Shown here: positions 25,581 through 37,973 of the stretch, in pieces
How the letters are laid out: the number at the start of each line of letters is the position of its first letter
How positions within the stretch are numbered: position 1 is the first letter of the stretch
DNA from: UBA10649 sp963793105
GTDB taxonomy: Bacteria > Actinomycetota > Actinomycetes > S36-B12
NCBI GenBank assembly: GCA_963793105.1
Contig: CAWBZB010000004.1
Location: forward strand, 1,087,607 to 1,151,606
Direction of reading: 5' to 3'
DNA: 64,000 nt
The notes under the pieces: generated by a model
Told to the model about the DNA's origin: nothing
Seen by the model: the letters and a program-made list of their open reading frames with translations, nothing else
The model's database searches: none
Position numbers and translations under genes: made by a program

Positions 25581-25584
25581 CACG

Positions 25585-26982
25585 ATGGCGCGCACCCCCT
25601 CCGTTCCCTACCGCTGCACCGACTGCGGCTGGACCTCGCCCAAGTGGGTCGGCCGCTGCGGGGAGTGCCAGGCCTGGGGGACCGTCGACGAGGTCGGCGC
25701 CGTCCGTGCCCGCACGACCCCCGCCGTCGTCACGACGAGCCCGGCAGTCCGGATCGGCGAGGTCGACGTGGCCACCGCGCGATCCGTCCCCACCGGCATC
25801 CCCGAGCTCGACCGCGTGCTCGGCGGCGGCTTCGTGCCGGGCGCCGTCCTGCTGCTGGCCGGTGAGCCGGGGGTCGGCAAGTCCACCCTCCTGCTGGAGA
25901 CCGCCGCGGCCTGGGCCCGGTCCGGCCATCGCGCCCTCTACGTGACGGGTGAGGAGTCCGCGGCTCAGGTCCGGCTGCGGGCCGAGCGCATCGACGCCGT
26001 CGCCGACGAGCTCTACCTGGCCGCCGAGACCGATCTCGGGAGCGTTCTCGGCCAGCTGGATGCCGTGTCCCCCACGCTGCTGGTCCTGGACTCCGTCCAG
26101 ACGATCTCGAGCGCCCAGGTCGAGGGGGCCGCTGGCGGGGTCACCCAGGTGAAGGAGGTGGCGGCATCGCTGATCGCTGCCGCCAAGTCCCGCGACATCA
26201 CCGTCGTGCTCGTCGGCCACGTCACCAAGGACGGGTCGGTGGCCGGACCGCGCACGCTGGAGCACCTCGTCGACGTCGTGCTGCACTTCGAGGGCGATCG
26301 GCAGGGTCCGCTCCGGCTGGTCCGGGCCGTCAAGAACCGCTTCGGCGCGGCCGACGAGATCGGGTGCTTCGAGCTCGTCGACGACGGCATCGTCGGCCTT
26401 GCCGACCCCAGCGGCCTGTTCCTCGGCGACCGCGGGCAGAACGCGCCCGGGACCTGCGTCACCGTGACCATGGAGGGCCGACGACCACTCGTCGCCGAGG
26501 TCCAGGCCCTCATCGCCCCGTCATCCGCGCCGCAACCGCGCCGGGTCATCAGCGGCCTGGACTCCTCCCGGATCGCCATGATGCTGGGCGTCCTCGAACG
26601 CAGGGCCGGCATCCGGCTCGCCACCGCCGACTGCTTCGTCGCCACCGTCGGGGGGGTCCGGCTCACCGAGCCCGCCACCGACATGGCGGTGGCGCTCGCC
26701 ATCGCGAGCAGTGCCTCCGACGTCGCGCTGCCGGCCGGGCTGGTGGCGTTCGGGGAGATCGGACTGGCCGGCGACGTGCGGCCGATCTCGTCCCTGGACC
26801 GCCGGCTCGCGGAAGCGGGGCGGCTCGGCTTCACCGACGTGATCGCACCCGGACGCGCCTTGCGCGCACGGGGCACGGCGGCCACTCCGCCCGGGATGCG
26901 GATGCACGAGGTCGGGTCGATCCACGAGGCCATCAGTGCCGCCCAACGCCTGTCTCGCGCTACGGTTCCGGAGGGACCATGA
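25585..26982 (+). CDS. radA: DNA repair protein RadA (Sms)
   Basis: RecA-like helicase/branch-migration factor of 465 aa. The N-terminal zinc finger uses C11, C14, C25 and C28. Walker A is GEPGVGKS at 93-100. The RadA-specific KNRFG motif appears in AVKNRFGAADEIG. The C-terminal Lon-like domain ends with DVIAPGRALRARG. The ATG at 25585 is 4 bp after the preceding stop. disA follows with a 13-bp gap, the classical radA-disA pair; RadA can limit DisA activity in other bacteria. Confidence 0.95.
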   Translation: MARTPSVPYRCTDCGWTSPKWVGRCGECQAWGTVDEVGAVRARTTPAVVTTSPAVRIGEVDVATARSVPTGIPELDRVLGGGFVPGAVLLLAGEPGVGKSTLLLETAAAWARSGHRALYVTGEESAAQVRLRAERIDAVADELYLAAETDLGSVLGQLDAVSPTLLVLDSVQTISSAQVEGAAGGVTQVKEVAASLIAAAKSRDITVVLVGHVTKDGSVAGPRTLEHLVDVVLHFEGDRQGPLRLVRAVKNRFGAADEIGCFELVDDGIVGLADPSGLFLGDRGQNAPGTCVTVTMEGRRPLVAEVQALIAPSSAPQPRRVISGLDSSRIAMMLGVLERRAGIRLATADCFVATVGGVRLTEPATDMAVALAIASSASDVALPAGLVAFGEIGLAGDVRPISSLDRRLAEAGRLGFTDVIAPGRALRARGTAATPPGMRMHEVGSIHEAISAAQRLSRATVPEGP

Positions 26983-26995
26983 CGGGGAGAGGCAC

Positions 26996-28084
26996 ATGAG
27001 CAGCGACGAGGCCGCAGAGGTACGCATCCGCGAGGTTCTCGCGATGATCGCGCCCGGCACGGCCCTGCGCGACGGTCTGGAGCGGATCCTTCGAGGTCGC
27101 ACCGGGGGCCTGATCGTCGTGGGCTGGGACCGTCAGGTGGAACAGGTCGCGAACAGCGGCTTCGTCCTCGATGTCGCCTTCTCCGCGACCCGGCTGCGCG
27201 AACTGTCCAAGATGGACGGCGCCATCGTGCTCGACGCGGACGCCCACACCATTGTCCGCGCGGCGGTGCAGCTCATGCCCGATCCCGGCCTTCCGACCGA
27301 GGAGACCGGGACGCGCCATCGCACGGCCGACCGGGTGTCCCGCCAGACCGGCAGGCCCGTGATCAGCGTCAGCAAGTCCATGAACATCGTGGCGATCTAC
27401 GTCGACGGGCGACGCCACGTGCTCGAGGACTCCGGCGAGATCCTGTCGCGCGCCAATCAGGGGCTGGCCACGCTGGAGAAGTACAAGGCCCGTCTCGACG
27501 AGGTCAGCGGAACCCTGTCAGCACTCGAGATCGAGAACCTGGTGACCGTCCGCGACGTGTGCGCCGTCGCCCAGCGTGCCCAGATGGTCCGCCGGATCCG
27601 CAGGGAGGTCGCCAACCACGCCGTGGAGCTGGGCACCGCCGGGCGCCTGCTCTCCCTGCAGCTCAACGAGCTGGTGGCCGGGGTCGACGCCGAGCGGGTC
27701 CTCCTCGTGCGCGATTACCTCGTGCCGGCCAGGAACCGGCGGCGCCGCGGGGTCGAGAAGTCGCTCGAGGCCCTGGACCACCTGACCGAGGAGGACCTGC
27801 TCGACCTGGCGAAGGTGGCCGGAGCATTCGGCTTCCCCGAGACGCAGGAGGCGCTGGAGACCTCGGTGACCCCTCGCGGGTTCCGCCTCCTCGCGCGCGT
27901 GCCTCGCCTGCCCGAGGTGATCACCGAGCGCATCGTCGGGCACTTCGGCGGACTGCAGAAGCTGCTGGCCGCCACGACCGAGGATCTCCAGCAGGTGGAA
28001 GGCGTCGGCGAGGCTCGCGCCCGATCGGTGCGCGACGGCCTGTCCCGCCTGGCCGAGGCGAGCATCCTGGAGCGCTTCGTGTGA
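26996..28084 (+). CDS. disA: diadenylate cyclase DisA (c-di-AMP synthase, DNA-integrity scanning)
   Basis: Octameric scanning protein that converts two ATP to c-di-AMP. The DAC domain carries DGAIVLD (residues 74-80) and GTRHRTADR (RHR at 107-109). A coiled spine and C-terminal HhH DNA-binding domain follow (VEGVGEARARSVRDGL). The length of 362 aa is normal. The start ATG at 26996 has GGGGAGAGG upstream. c-di-AMP would act on osmolyte/K+ control elsewhere in the genome. Confidence 0.95.
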   Translation: MSSDEAAEVRIREVLAMIAPGTALRDGLERILRGRTGGLIVVGWDRQVEQVANSGFVLDVAFSATRLRELSKMDGAIVLDADAHTIVRAAVQLMPDPGLPTEETGTRHRTADRVSRQTGRPVISVSKSMNIVAIYVDGRRHVLEDSGEILSRANQGLATLEKYKARLDEVSGTLSALEIENLVTVRDVCAVAQRAQMVRRIRREVANHAVELGTAGRLLSLQLNELVAGVDAERVLLVRDYLVPARNRRRRGVEKSLEALDHLTEEDLLDLAKVAGAFGFPETQEALETSVTPRGFRLLARVPRLPEVITERIVGHFGGLQKLLAATTEDLQQVEGVGEARARSVRDGLSRLAEASILERFV

Positions 28085-28729
28085 TCAGCTCTTGTTGGTC
28101 AGGGCGAACGGCGTCAACTCGCTGGTGACCTTGCCGTTGCGTCCGACGAGGTCATAGCGCCCGGCCTTCGCCGCCGCCCCCTCGCCGTTCGGGCAGTCCT
28201 TCTGCGTCAGGCGGCCGTTCCAGGTGATGCTCGACGCGACCTTCTCCCCCGGCTCCAGCAGGACGACCTTGCTCTTGTTGCTCGCGTTGCAGTCGTCGCT
28301 CGACCAGACGTGGTACCCGCCCGACGTGATCTCGAGCTCGTTCGCCTTCGGTCCGACGTCGCGCTTGCAGGCCACGTCGCCGCTGTTGATGATCGTGAGC
28401 GTCAGGCGGGGCGTCGAGCCGACGGGGTAGGTGGACGCGTCCGTCGTCGCCTCCACGGTGATCGCGGAGTCCACGCAGTCGACCGGCTCGGCCTCGGCCG
28501 TCGACGCGGGGGCGGCACTGGCCTCCTCGCCGTCTTCGGGCGAGGCGGATGCGGACGCGGACGACTCGTCCACCGTCCCGGACGCCGGCTCGGAACCGCC
28601 GCCGAGAAGCGACCCGATGAGCCACCAGCCCGCCACGATCACCGTGATGACCACCAGGATTATCGCCGCGCGGCGGATCCAGTACACCGACGCCGGCTCC
28701 GGACCGGCCGGGTGCATGAAAGCGCTCAC
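28085..28729 (-). CDS. membrane-anchored protein of unknown function (disA-mutY neighbour)
   Basis: 214-aa protein with one N-terminal transmembrane helix (RRAAIILVVITVIVAGWWLIGSLL, about residues 19-42). A Ser/Ala/Glu-rich linker follows, then an extracytoplasmic beta-rich domain with four cysteines (VDCVDSAITVEATTD, GDVACKRDVG, DDCNASNKSK, QKDCPNGEG) that could form two disulfides. I do not recognise a function. It starts at GTG 28729 with TACCGT 6 nt upstream and ends just after disA, convergent. Confidence 0.72.
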   Translation of the reverse strand: MSAFMHPAGPEPASVYWIRRAAIILVVITVIVAGWWLIGSLLGGGSEPASGTVDESSASASASPEDGEEASAAPASTAEAEPVDCVDSAITVEATTDASTYPVGSTPRLTLTIINSGDVACKRDVGPKANELEITSGGYHVWSSDDCNASNKSKVVLLEPGEKVASSITWNGRLTQKDCPNGEGAAAKAGRYDLVGRNGKVTSELTPFALTNKS

Positions 28730-28735
28730 GGGTCC

Positions 28736-28741
28736 ACGGTA
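28736..28741 (-). promoter_or_regulatory. -10 element of leaderless anchored-protein gene
   Basis: Minus-strand TACCGT, then 6 nt, then GTG at 28729; the divergent mutY GTG is 47 bp away. Confidence 0.45.
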
Positions 28742-28776
28742 CTGCGGCGACCATTCGATCGTGAAACGATCCGGAC

Positions 28777-29679
28777 GTGGCGTCGAGCAGGGTAGGCCCG
28801 GTGGATCGGGCCCTCGTCGCCGCCGTGCTGCGCTGGTACGACGTGAACGAGCGGCCGCTGCCCTGGCGAACCGCGTCGCCATGGGGCGTCCTCGTGAGCG
28901 AGTTCATGCTCCAGCAGACCCCTGTGGACCGGGTGATCCCCTTCTGGCACGCCTGGCTGGAGCGGTGGCCCGAGCCTGCTGACCTCGCTCGAGCCGGCGT
29001 CGGGGAGGCCCTGCGAGCCTGGGGCCCGCTGGGCTATCCGCGCCGCGCCCGCCGCCTTCACGAGAGCGCGACGATCATCGTCGCGGAGCACGGAGGGCGG
29101 GTGCCCGAGGAGCCGGCCGCACTTCGGGCGCTGCCCGGCGTCGGCGAGTACACCGCTGCTGCGGTCCTCGCTTTCGCCCATGGGCGCCGGTCGCTGGTCC
29201 TGGACACCAATGTCCGGCGCGTCGTGGCCCGCGCGGTCCTCGGGGTGGCCCGCCCGACTGACCACATCACCCAGGCGGAACGGGAACTGGCCGACGAGAT
29301 CTGGCCACCCTCGGACCAGCGCAGCGCCCGCTGGTCAGCGGCGGTGATGGAGCTCGGGGCGGTCGTCTGCACCGCACGGGCTCCGTCCTGCGGTGGCTGC
29401 CCGGTGGCGACCCGCTGCGCCTGGCTGGCCGCGGGACAGCCGCCGGTCGACCGGCCGGTGCGGCGGCAGCCGGAGTACGCCGGCAGCGACCGGCAGGCCC
29501 GCGGGCGCATCCTGGCCGCGCTGCGGGCCAGCGTGGATCCCCTCGACCCGGAGGCCCTCGCCGGAGCCTGGCCTGATGAGGAGCAGCGGGATCGGGCCCT
29601 CGCAGGCCTGCTGGTCGACGGCCTGGCCCAGCGAACGGGCCGCGGCGTCGCGCTGCCTGACGAGCGCCCCACCGCGTAG
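28777..29679 (+). CDS. mutY: A/G-specific adenine glycosylase MutY
   Basis: Removes adenine mispaired with 8-oxoguanine. Signature VSEFMLQQTPVDRV contains the catalytic Glu42; the HhH segment LPGVGEYTAAAVLAF leads to the catalytic Asp143 in VLDTNV. The FeS cluster cysteines are C198, C205, C208 and C214. At 300 aa it lacks the usual C-terminal MutT-like domain, as do many actinobacterial forms. GTG at 28777 has AACGAT 6 nt upstream, a poor -10 match, so it may also be leaderless. Confidence 0.93.
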   Translation: MASSRVGPVDRALVAAVLRWYDVNERPLPWRTASPWGVLVSEFMLQQTPVDRVIPFWHAWLERWPEPADLARAGVGEALRAWGPLGYPRRARRLHESATIIVAEHGGRVPEEPAALRALPGVGEYTAAAVLAFAHGRRSLVLDTNVRRVVARAVLGVARPTDHITQAERELADEIWPPSDQRSARWSAAVMELGAVVCTARAPSCGGCPVATRCAWLAAGQPPVDRPVRRQPEYAGSDRQARGRILAALRASVDPLDPEALAGAWPDEEQRDRALAGLLVDGLAQRTGRGVALPDERPTA

Positions 29680-29681
29680 AC

Positions 29682-30158
29682 CTAGCCCTGAGCCGAAGCC
29701 TCCAGCGGCACCGGCTCGCGGTCACTGGTGCGGATGACCGTGCGGGTGCCCAGCGGCGAGGCCAGCCGGACGTCGGCCCACCGCAGGTCCCCACCGATGC
29801 TCGTCACCGGGCACGATCCCGTCCTCGACCTCGTCACCGACGCGTCGACCTCGATCCGGTTGCTGCGCTCGAACGCCACGACGGAGATCTCGTCGTCGCG
29901 GCACAGGCCGCTCTCGGGAAGCCGCACGGCCACCTCGATGACCGACGGATCGGACGTGGTCCGGTACGCGGCAGAATCCAGCGGCGTGGTGCTCTGGCCG
30001 AGGACCCGCAGCGGCCCGACCCCACCGGCGAATCCCGCCAGCACGATCAGCGCCACGACGGCACCCACCGACGCCATCACCCACGTCAACCACGACGGCC
30101 ACCCCGAGCGGGGCCGGTCGAATTCCCTCATCCCAGGGATGAGGGGGCCGCCGGCCAT
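29682..30158 (-). CDS. single-pass membrane protein of unknown function downstream of clpC
   Basis: 158-aa protein: a short N-terminus, a hydrophobic helix (WLTWVMASVGAVVALIVLAGFAGG, about residues 24-47) and an extracytoplasmic part with two cysteines (GLCRDDEIS and TGSCPVTSI). No family was recognised. The ATG at 30158 has a weak GAGG; an ATG at 30131 is an alternative and sits inside a 21-bp palindrome. It follows clpC by 17 bp and converges with mutY. Confidence 0.6.
   Translation of the reverse strand: MAGGPLIPGMREFDRPRSGWPSWLTWVMASVGAVVALIVLAGFAGGVGPLRVLGQSTTPLDSAAYRTTSDPSVIEVAVRLPESGLCRDDEISVVAFERSNRIEVDASVTRSRTGSCPVTSIGGDLRWADVRLASPLGTRTVIRTSDREPVPLEASAQG
30125..30145. repeat. 21-bp perfect inverted repeat near the start of the clpC-downstream gene
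   Basis: Arms CCCTCATCCC and GGGATGAGGG around a single A. As RNA it would form a 9-bp stem with a 3-nt loop, masking the ATG at 30131. It is not followed by a T-tract. Confidence 0.6.
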
Positions 30159-30175
30159 GGATCAGGCCTCGCTGA

Positions 30176-32689
<2,514 letters not shown>

Positions 32690-32724
32690 CCGAACACTCC
32701 GTCCCTCACCCTGCTCCTGGGTGA

Positions 32725-32730
32725 ATGCTA
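32725..32730 (-). promoter_or_regulatory. candidate clpC -10 element
   Basis: Minus-strand TAGCAT about 35 nt before the clpC ATG, giving a leader of roughly 30 nt with the Shine-Dalgarno. No good -35 or ClgR box was found in the 134-bp gap up to ispE. Confidence 0.35.
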
Positions 32731-32823
32731 ACCGCGCTGGGTTACGCCCTTGTCACCATCCAACCCTGCCCCGACCCCGGGTGTTCCGCACCTGCTAAGC
32801 CCACCGCGAACATCGGGCCCGTG

Positions 32824-33736
32824 TCACCCGGTCACCCGGGCTCCCGGAACCGGCCCGATCGCCCGCCGTACGGTGCGGCACACGCCGGCGGACGTGAGCG
32901 CGACGGCGATGTCCAGGGCGTGCTCCTCGTCGCGCGCCACGAACGCGCAGGTGGGCCCGCTGCCGGAGACCAGGCCGCCCAACGCCCCGTAGTCCTCCCC
33001 GACATCGAGCACCTGGCGAAGCTGGGGACGCAGGGCCAGGGCGGCCGGCTGCAGGTCGTTGTGGAGGGCCTTGCCCAGCAGGACGGAGTCACCCGCCCGG
33101 ACCGCCTGCATGAGCATGTCCGACACGTAGGGGTCGGGCACCTTCCGGCCGCCGCGCAGCCGATCGCACTCGGCGTAGACGTCGGGGGTCGACAGTCCGC
33201 CGTCCGCCAGCGGCGAAGACCCAGTGGAAGGAGCCGCGGGACAGCACGGAGGTGAGGTGCTCGCCTCGGCCGGTCCCGATCGCGGTGCCGCCGTGGAGGG
33301 CGAAGGGCACGTCCGAGCCGAGTTGGGCCGCCAGCTCCAGGAGCTCCTCGCGCGGGGTCGCCTGCCGCCACAGCGTGTCGCAGGCGAGCAGGGCCCCCGC
33401 GGCGTCCGCGCTACCCCCGGCCATGCCCCCGGCGATCGGGATCGACTTGTGGATATGGAGCTCGACGGCCGGCTCGATCCCCGCGTGGTCGGCCAGGAGG
33501 GCGGCCGCCCGGTACGCCAGATTGCCCTCGTCGAGCGGCAGTTCGTCCTCCCCCTCACCCGAGATCGTCAGGTGGATCCCGTCGATCGAGGCCGGGCGGG
33601 CCACGATCTCGTCGCAGAGGTTCACCGCCTGGAAGACGGTGGCCAGCTCGTGGAAGCCGTCGGACCGTGCGGCACCCACCGAGAGCTGGAGGTTCACCTT
33701 CGCCGGCACGCGAACGGTGACGGATGACGCGGCCAC
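32824..33736 (-). CDS. ispE: 4-diphosphocytidyl-2-C-methyl-D-erythritol kinase IspE, with a frameshift
   Basis: GHMP kinase of the MEP isoprenoid pathway. The N-terminal part (VTVRVPAKVNLQLSVG; ATP motif PIAGGMAGGSADAAG) and the C-terminal part (LADGGLSTPDVYAECD; GGLVSGSGPTCAFVA) are in different frames, joined at about 33208-33216, where one extra base would break GSFHWVFA-LADGGLST. GTG at 33736 has TAGCCT 7 nt upstream. Because this pathway is essential in most Actinomycetota, a consensus error is more likely than a real lesion. Confidence 0.88.
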
Positions 33737-33743
33737 GTCCAGA

Positions 33744-33749
33744 AGGCTA
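33744..33749 (-). promoter_or_regulatory. -10 element sharing the rsmA stop codon
   Basis: Minus-strand TAGCCT, 7 nt before the ispE GTG; its TAG (33747-33749) is the rsmA stop. Confidence 0.5.
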
Positions 33750-34631
33750 TGCCGTTCCGGTGGACGACGCGCGCTCGCTGGCAAGGGCGTCCGCCAGCCG
33801 CGCGAACGCCTCGACGTCGAGCTGCTCGCCCCGCGTGGACGGGTCGATTCCCGCCGTGACGAGGGCCCGCTCGGCGGTGACCGGCGACCCCGCCACCGTC
33901 GCGAGGGCGGATCGGAGGGTCTTGCGTCGCTGGGCGAACGCCGCGTCGATGACCGAGAAGGTCGCCGCTCGTCCGGCCGTCGACGCGGGCGGCAGGGTGC
34001 GGGTCATGCGCACGAGCCCGGACTCGACGTGCGGAGCGGGCCAGAACACCGAGGTCCCGACGTTGCCGGCCGATTCGACGTCGCAGTACCACCGGGCCTT
34101 GACGCTCGGTACGCCGTACACCCGGCTGCCCGGGGGCGCCGTCAGGCGATCGGCCACCTCCTTCTGCACCATCACCAGCACGGTGCGCAACGACGGGAAC
34201 CGCTCGAGCAGGTTCAGTACGACTGGCACGGCGACGTTGTAGGGCAGGTTCGACACCAGCGCCGTGGGCGGCTCCGGCAGCTCGGTGAGCCGGAGGGCAT
34301 CCGCCTCGATCACCTCGAGGCGGTCCGCGACGTCGGGAAGCCGCTCGGCCACCGTGAGCGGCAGTCGGGCCGCCAGGACCGGGTCGACCTCGACGGCGAG
34401 GACCCGGCGCGCGTTCGGGAGCAGTGCCAGGGTCAGGCTCCCCAGGCCGGGGCCCACCTCCAGCACCACGTCATCGTCCTGCAGACGGGCCGACCGCACG
34501 ATGCGGCGGACGGTGTTCGGGTCGGTGACGAAGTTCTGGCCGAGGCGCTTCGTGGGGCGGATGCCCAGCTCGGTGACGAGGGCGCGGATGTCGCGGCCCC
34601 CGAGCAGCCCGTCGTCGGCGGGGCCGGTCAC
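33747..34631 (-). CDS. rsmA: 16S rRNA dimethyladenosine transferase RsmA (KsgA)
   Basis: Dimethylates the two adjacent adenines in the 3' hairpin of 16S rRNA. The 294-aa protein begins VTGPADDGLLGGRDIRALV and has LGQNFVTDPN, the SAM motif LEVGPGLGSLTLAL, EADALRL, and the catalytic NLPYNVAVP. GTG at 34631 overlaps the tatD stop (GTGA). The order metG-tatD-rsmA-ispE is widely conserved in Actinomycetota. Confidence 0.94.
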   Translation of the reverse strand: MTGPADDGLLGGRDIRALVTELGIRPTKRLGQNFVTDPNTVRRIVRSARLQDDDVVLEVGPGLGSLTLALLPNARRVLAVEVDPVLAARLPLTVAERLPDVADRLEVIEADALRLTELPEPPTALVSNLPYNVAVPVVLNLLERFPSLRTVLVMVQKEVADRLTAPPGSRVYGVPSVKARWYCDVESAGNVGTSVFWPAPHVESGLVRMTRTLPPASTAGRAATFSVIDAAFAQRRKTLRSALATVAGSPVTAERALVTAGIDPSTRGEQLDVEAFARLADALASERASSTGTA

Positions 34632-35469
34632 CACGGCCCGAAGGCGCGTTGGGCGTTGTCGAACAGCAGCCCGCACATGGACGCGTCGTCGAGTCCCCGC
34701 TCGGTCGCCATGAAGCGCACGGTGTGCGGCATGAGGTAGGAGGCGTTCGGCTTGCCCCGATGCGGGACGGGCGTGAGGTACGGGGCGTCGGTCTCGACCA
34801 GGAGCAGGTCGTCGGGCACGACGGCGAGCGCGGCCCGCAGGCCGTCGTTGGCCTTGTACGTGACGGGGCCGGCGAAGGACATGAACCACCCGCGTTCCGC
34901 GCAGTGGCGGGCCATGGCCTCGTCACCGCTGAAGCAGTGGAAGACCACGCGGTCCGGTGCCCCTTCGCCCTCGAGTACCGAGATGACGTCGTCGTGGGAG
35001 TCGCGATCGTGGATGACCAGCGTCTTGTCCAGCTCCTTCGCCATCGCGATGTGCCGACGGAAGGCGTGCTGCTGCACCCCGTGCAGCTCCTCGCCGGTCC
35101 GGTAGTAGTCCAGCCCGGTCTCGCCGACCGCACGCACGACCTCCTCGCGGGCCAGCACGGCGATCTCGTCGAGCGCCGCGTCGAGCGCCTCGTCCCCGTC
35201 GCGCTCCTGGATGCGCGCCGCATCGTTGGGATGCACCGACACTCCGACGATCACGTTCGGGCGCGAGCGCGCCATCTCGACCGACGCCCGCGCGTACTCG
35301 ACGTCGCACCCGATCTGCACGACCTTCGTCACGCCGACCTGCTCGGCCAGCCGCAGCAGGTCGTCGGCGTCGGGGGCCGCATCACCATGCAGGTACCGAT
35401 CGTGCAGGTTCAGGTGCGTGTGCGTGTCGATCACCGGCGAGGGAAGGGGCTCAGGCAGGCCCGGCTGGG

Positions 35470-35473
<4 letters not shown>
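34628..35473 (-). CDS. tatD: TatD-family metal-dependent hydrolase
   Basis: TIM-barrel DNase of 281 aa. Metal ligands are visible in VIDTHTHLNL, VGETGLDYYR, LVIHDRDSHDD, VFHCFSGD and LLVETDAPYLTP. The ATG at 35473 (MTQPGLPEP) overlaps the metG stop as ATGA. Members act as 3'-5' exonucleases in DNA repair and RNA processing. Confidence 0.92.
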
Positions 35474-37065
<1,592 letters not shown>

Positions 37066-37072
37066 GCCGCCG

Positions 37073-37078
37073 ATCCTA
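37073..37078 (-). promoter_or_regulatory. -10 element sharing the rsmI stop codon
   Basis: Minus-strand TAGGAT, 7 nt before the metG ATG; TAG at 37076-37078 is the rsmI stop. Confidence 0.5.
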
Positions 37079-37939
37079 TTCGGCGGAACGCTTCGCCCTG
37101 ATCACAGCGTCGTACACCTGGCGGCGCGGGACACCGGCGCGCTTGGCCACGTCCGCGATGGCCGTGCGCCGGTCCACACCCGACGACTCCTCCGCCTGCA
37201 CGGCCGCCGCCCAGCCCTCCTGCGACGTCAGCCCCGCTGCGGCGCGGAGCTCGTCGTCGCTGGCTCCCGCGACGACGACCGTGATCTCCCCGCGGACCCC
37301 CTCGGCAGCCCACTCGGCCAACTCGCCCAGCGGTCCCCGGCGGACCTCCTCATAGGTCTTCGTCAGTTCCCGGCAGACGGCCGCAGGCCGACCCGCGCCC
37401 AGCCCGTCGGCGAGAGCCTCCAGCGTGGCGGCCAGCCGATGCGGAGCCTCGAAGAACACCATCGTGCGGCGCTCGTCCCGCAGGTCGCCGATCCGGGTGG
37501 TCCGCTCGCCGGCCTTGCGGGGCAGGAAGCCCTCGAAGCAGAAGCGGTCCACCGCCAGGCCGGACACGGCCAGCGCGGCGAGGACTGCGGACGGGCCCGG
37601 CAGGACGGTCACCGGCACCCCGTGCTCGATGGCGAGGGCCACCAGCCGGTAGCCGGGGTCGCTGATCGTCGGCATGCCGGCATCCGAGACGACCACGATC
37701 GTCGCCCCCTGCTCGGCCCGCTCGACGAGCTCCTGGGACCGTTCGCGCTCGACGGCGTCGTAGAAGGACACGATGCGCCCGCTCATCGCGATGCCGAGGT
37801 CGCTGGCCAGTCGTCGCAGTCGGCGGGTGTCCTCCGCGGCCACGACGTCGGCGGTCTCCAGGGCCGTGCGGAGCCGGGCGGATGCGTCGTCGGGATTTCC
37901 GAGCGGGGTTGCCGCCAGGACTATCCGACCGGTGCTCAC
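37076..37939 (-). CDS. rsmI: 16S rRNA (cytidine-1402-2'-O)-methyltransferase RsmI
   Basis: Tetrapyrrole-methylase-fold rRNA methyltransferase of 287 aa. Family motifs are LAATPLGNPDDASAR, VVAAEDTRRLRRLA, VSDAGMPTISDPG, PGPSAVLAALAVSG and FFEAPHRLAATL. GTG at 37939 (VSTGRIVLA) has CAGGAT 6 nt upstream, a slightly off-consensus -10. It diverges from the mannosyltransferase gene. Confidence 0.93.
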   Translation of the reverse strand: MSTGRIVLAATPLGNPDDASARLRTALETADVVAAEDTRRLRRLASDLGIAMSGRIVSFYDAVERERSQELVERAEQGATIVVVSDAGMPTISDPGYRLVALAIEHGVPVTVLPGPSAVLAALAVSGLAVDRFCFEGFLPRKAGERTTRIGDLRDERRTMVFFEAPHRLAATLEALADGLGAGRPAAVCRELTKTYEEVRRGPLGELAEWAAEGVRGEITVVVAGASDDELRAAAGLTSQEGWAAAVQAEESSGVDRRTAIADVAKRAGVPRRQVYDAVIRAKRSAE

Positions 37940-37945
37940 CGCCCC

Positions 37946-37951
37946 ATCCTG
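37946..37951 (-). promoter_or_regulatory. probable -10 element of leaderless rsmI
   Basis: Minus-strand CAGGAT, then 6 nt, then GTG at 37939. Confidence 0.35.
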
Positions 37952-37961
37952 ACAGTGACCG

Positions 37962-37967
37962 TAGTCT
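37962..37967 (+). promoter_or_regulatory. -10 element of leaderless mannosyltransferase gene
   Basis: TAGTCT, then 6 nt, then GTG at 37974; an in-frame GTG at 37968 directly abuts the hexamer and is disfavoured. Confidence 0.5.
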
Positions 37968-37973
37968 GTGCGC

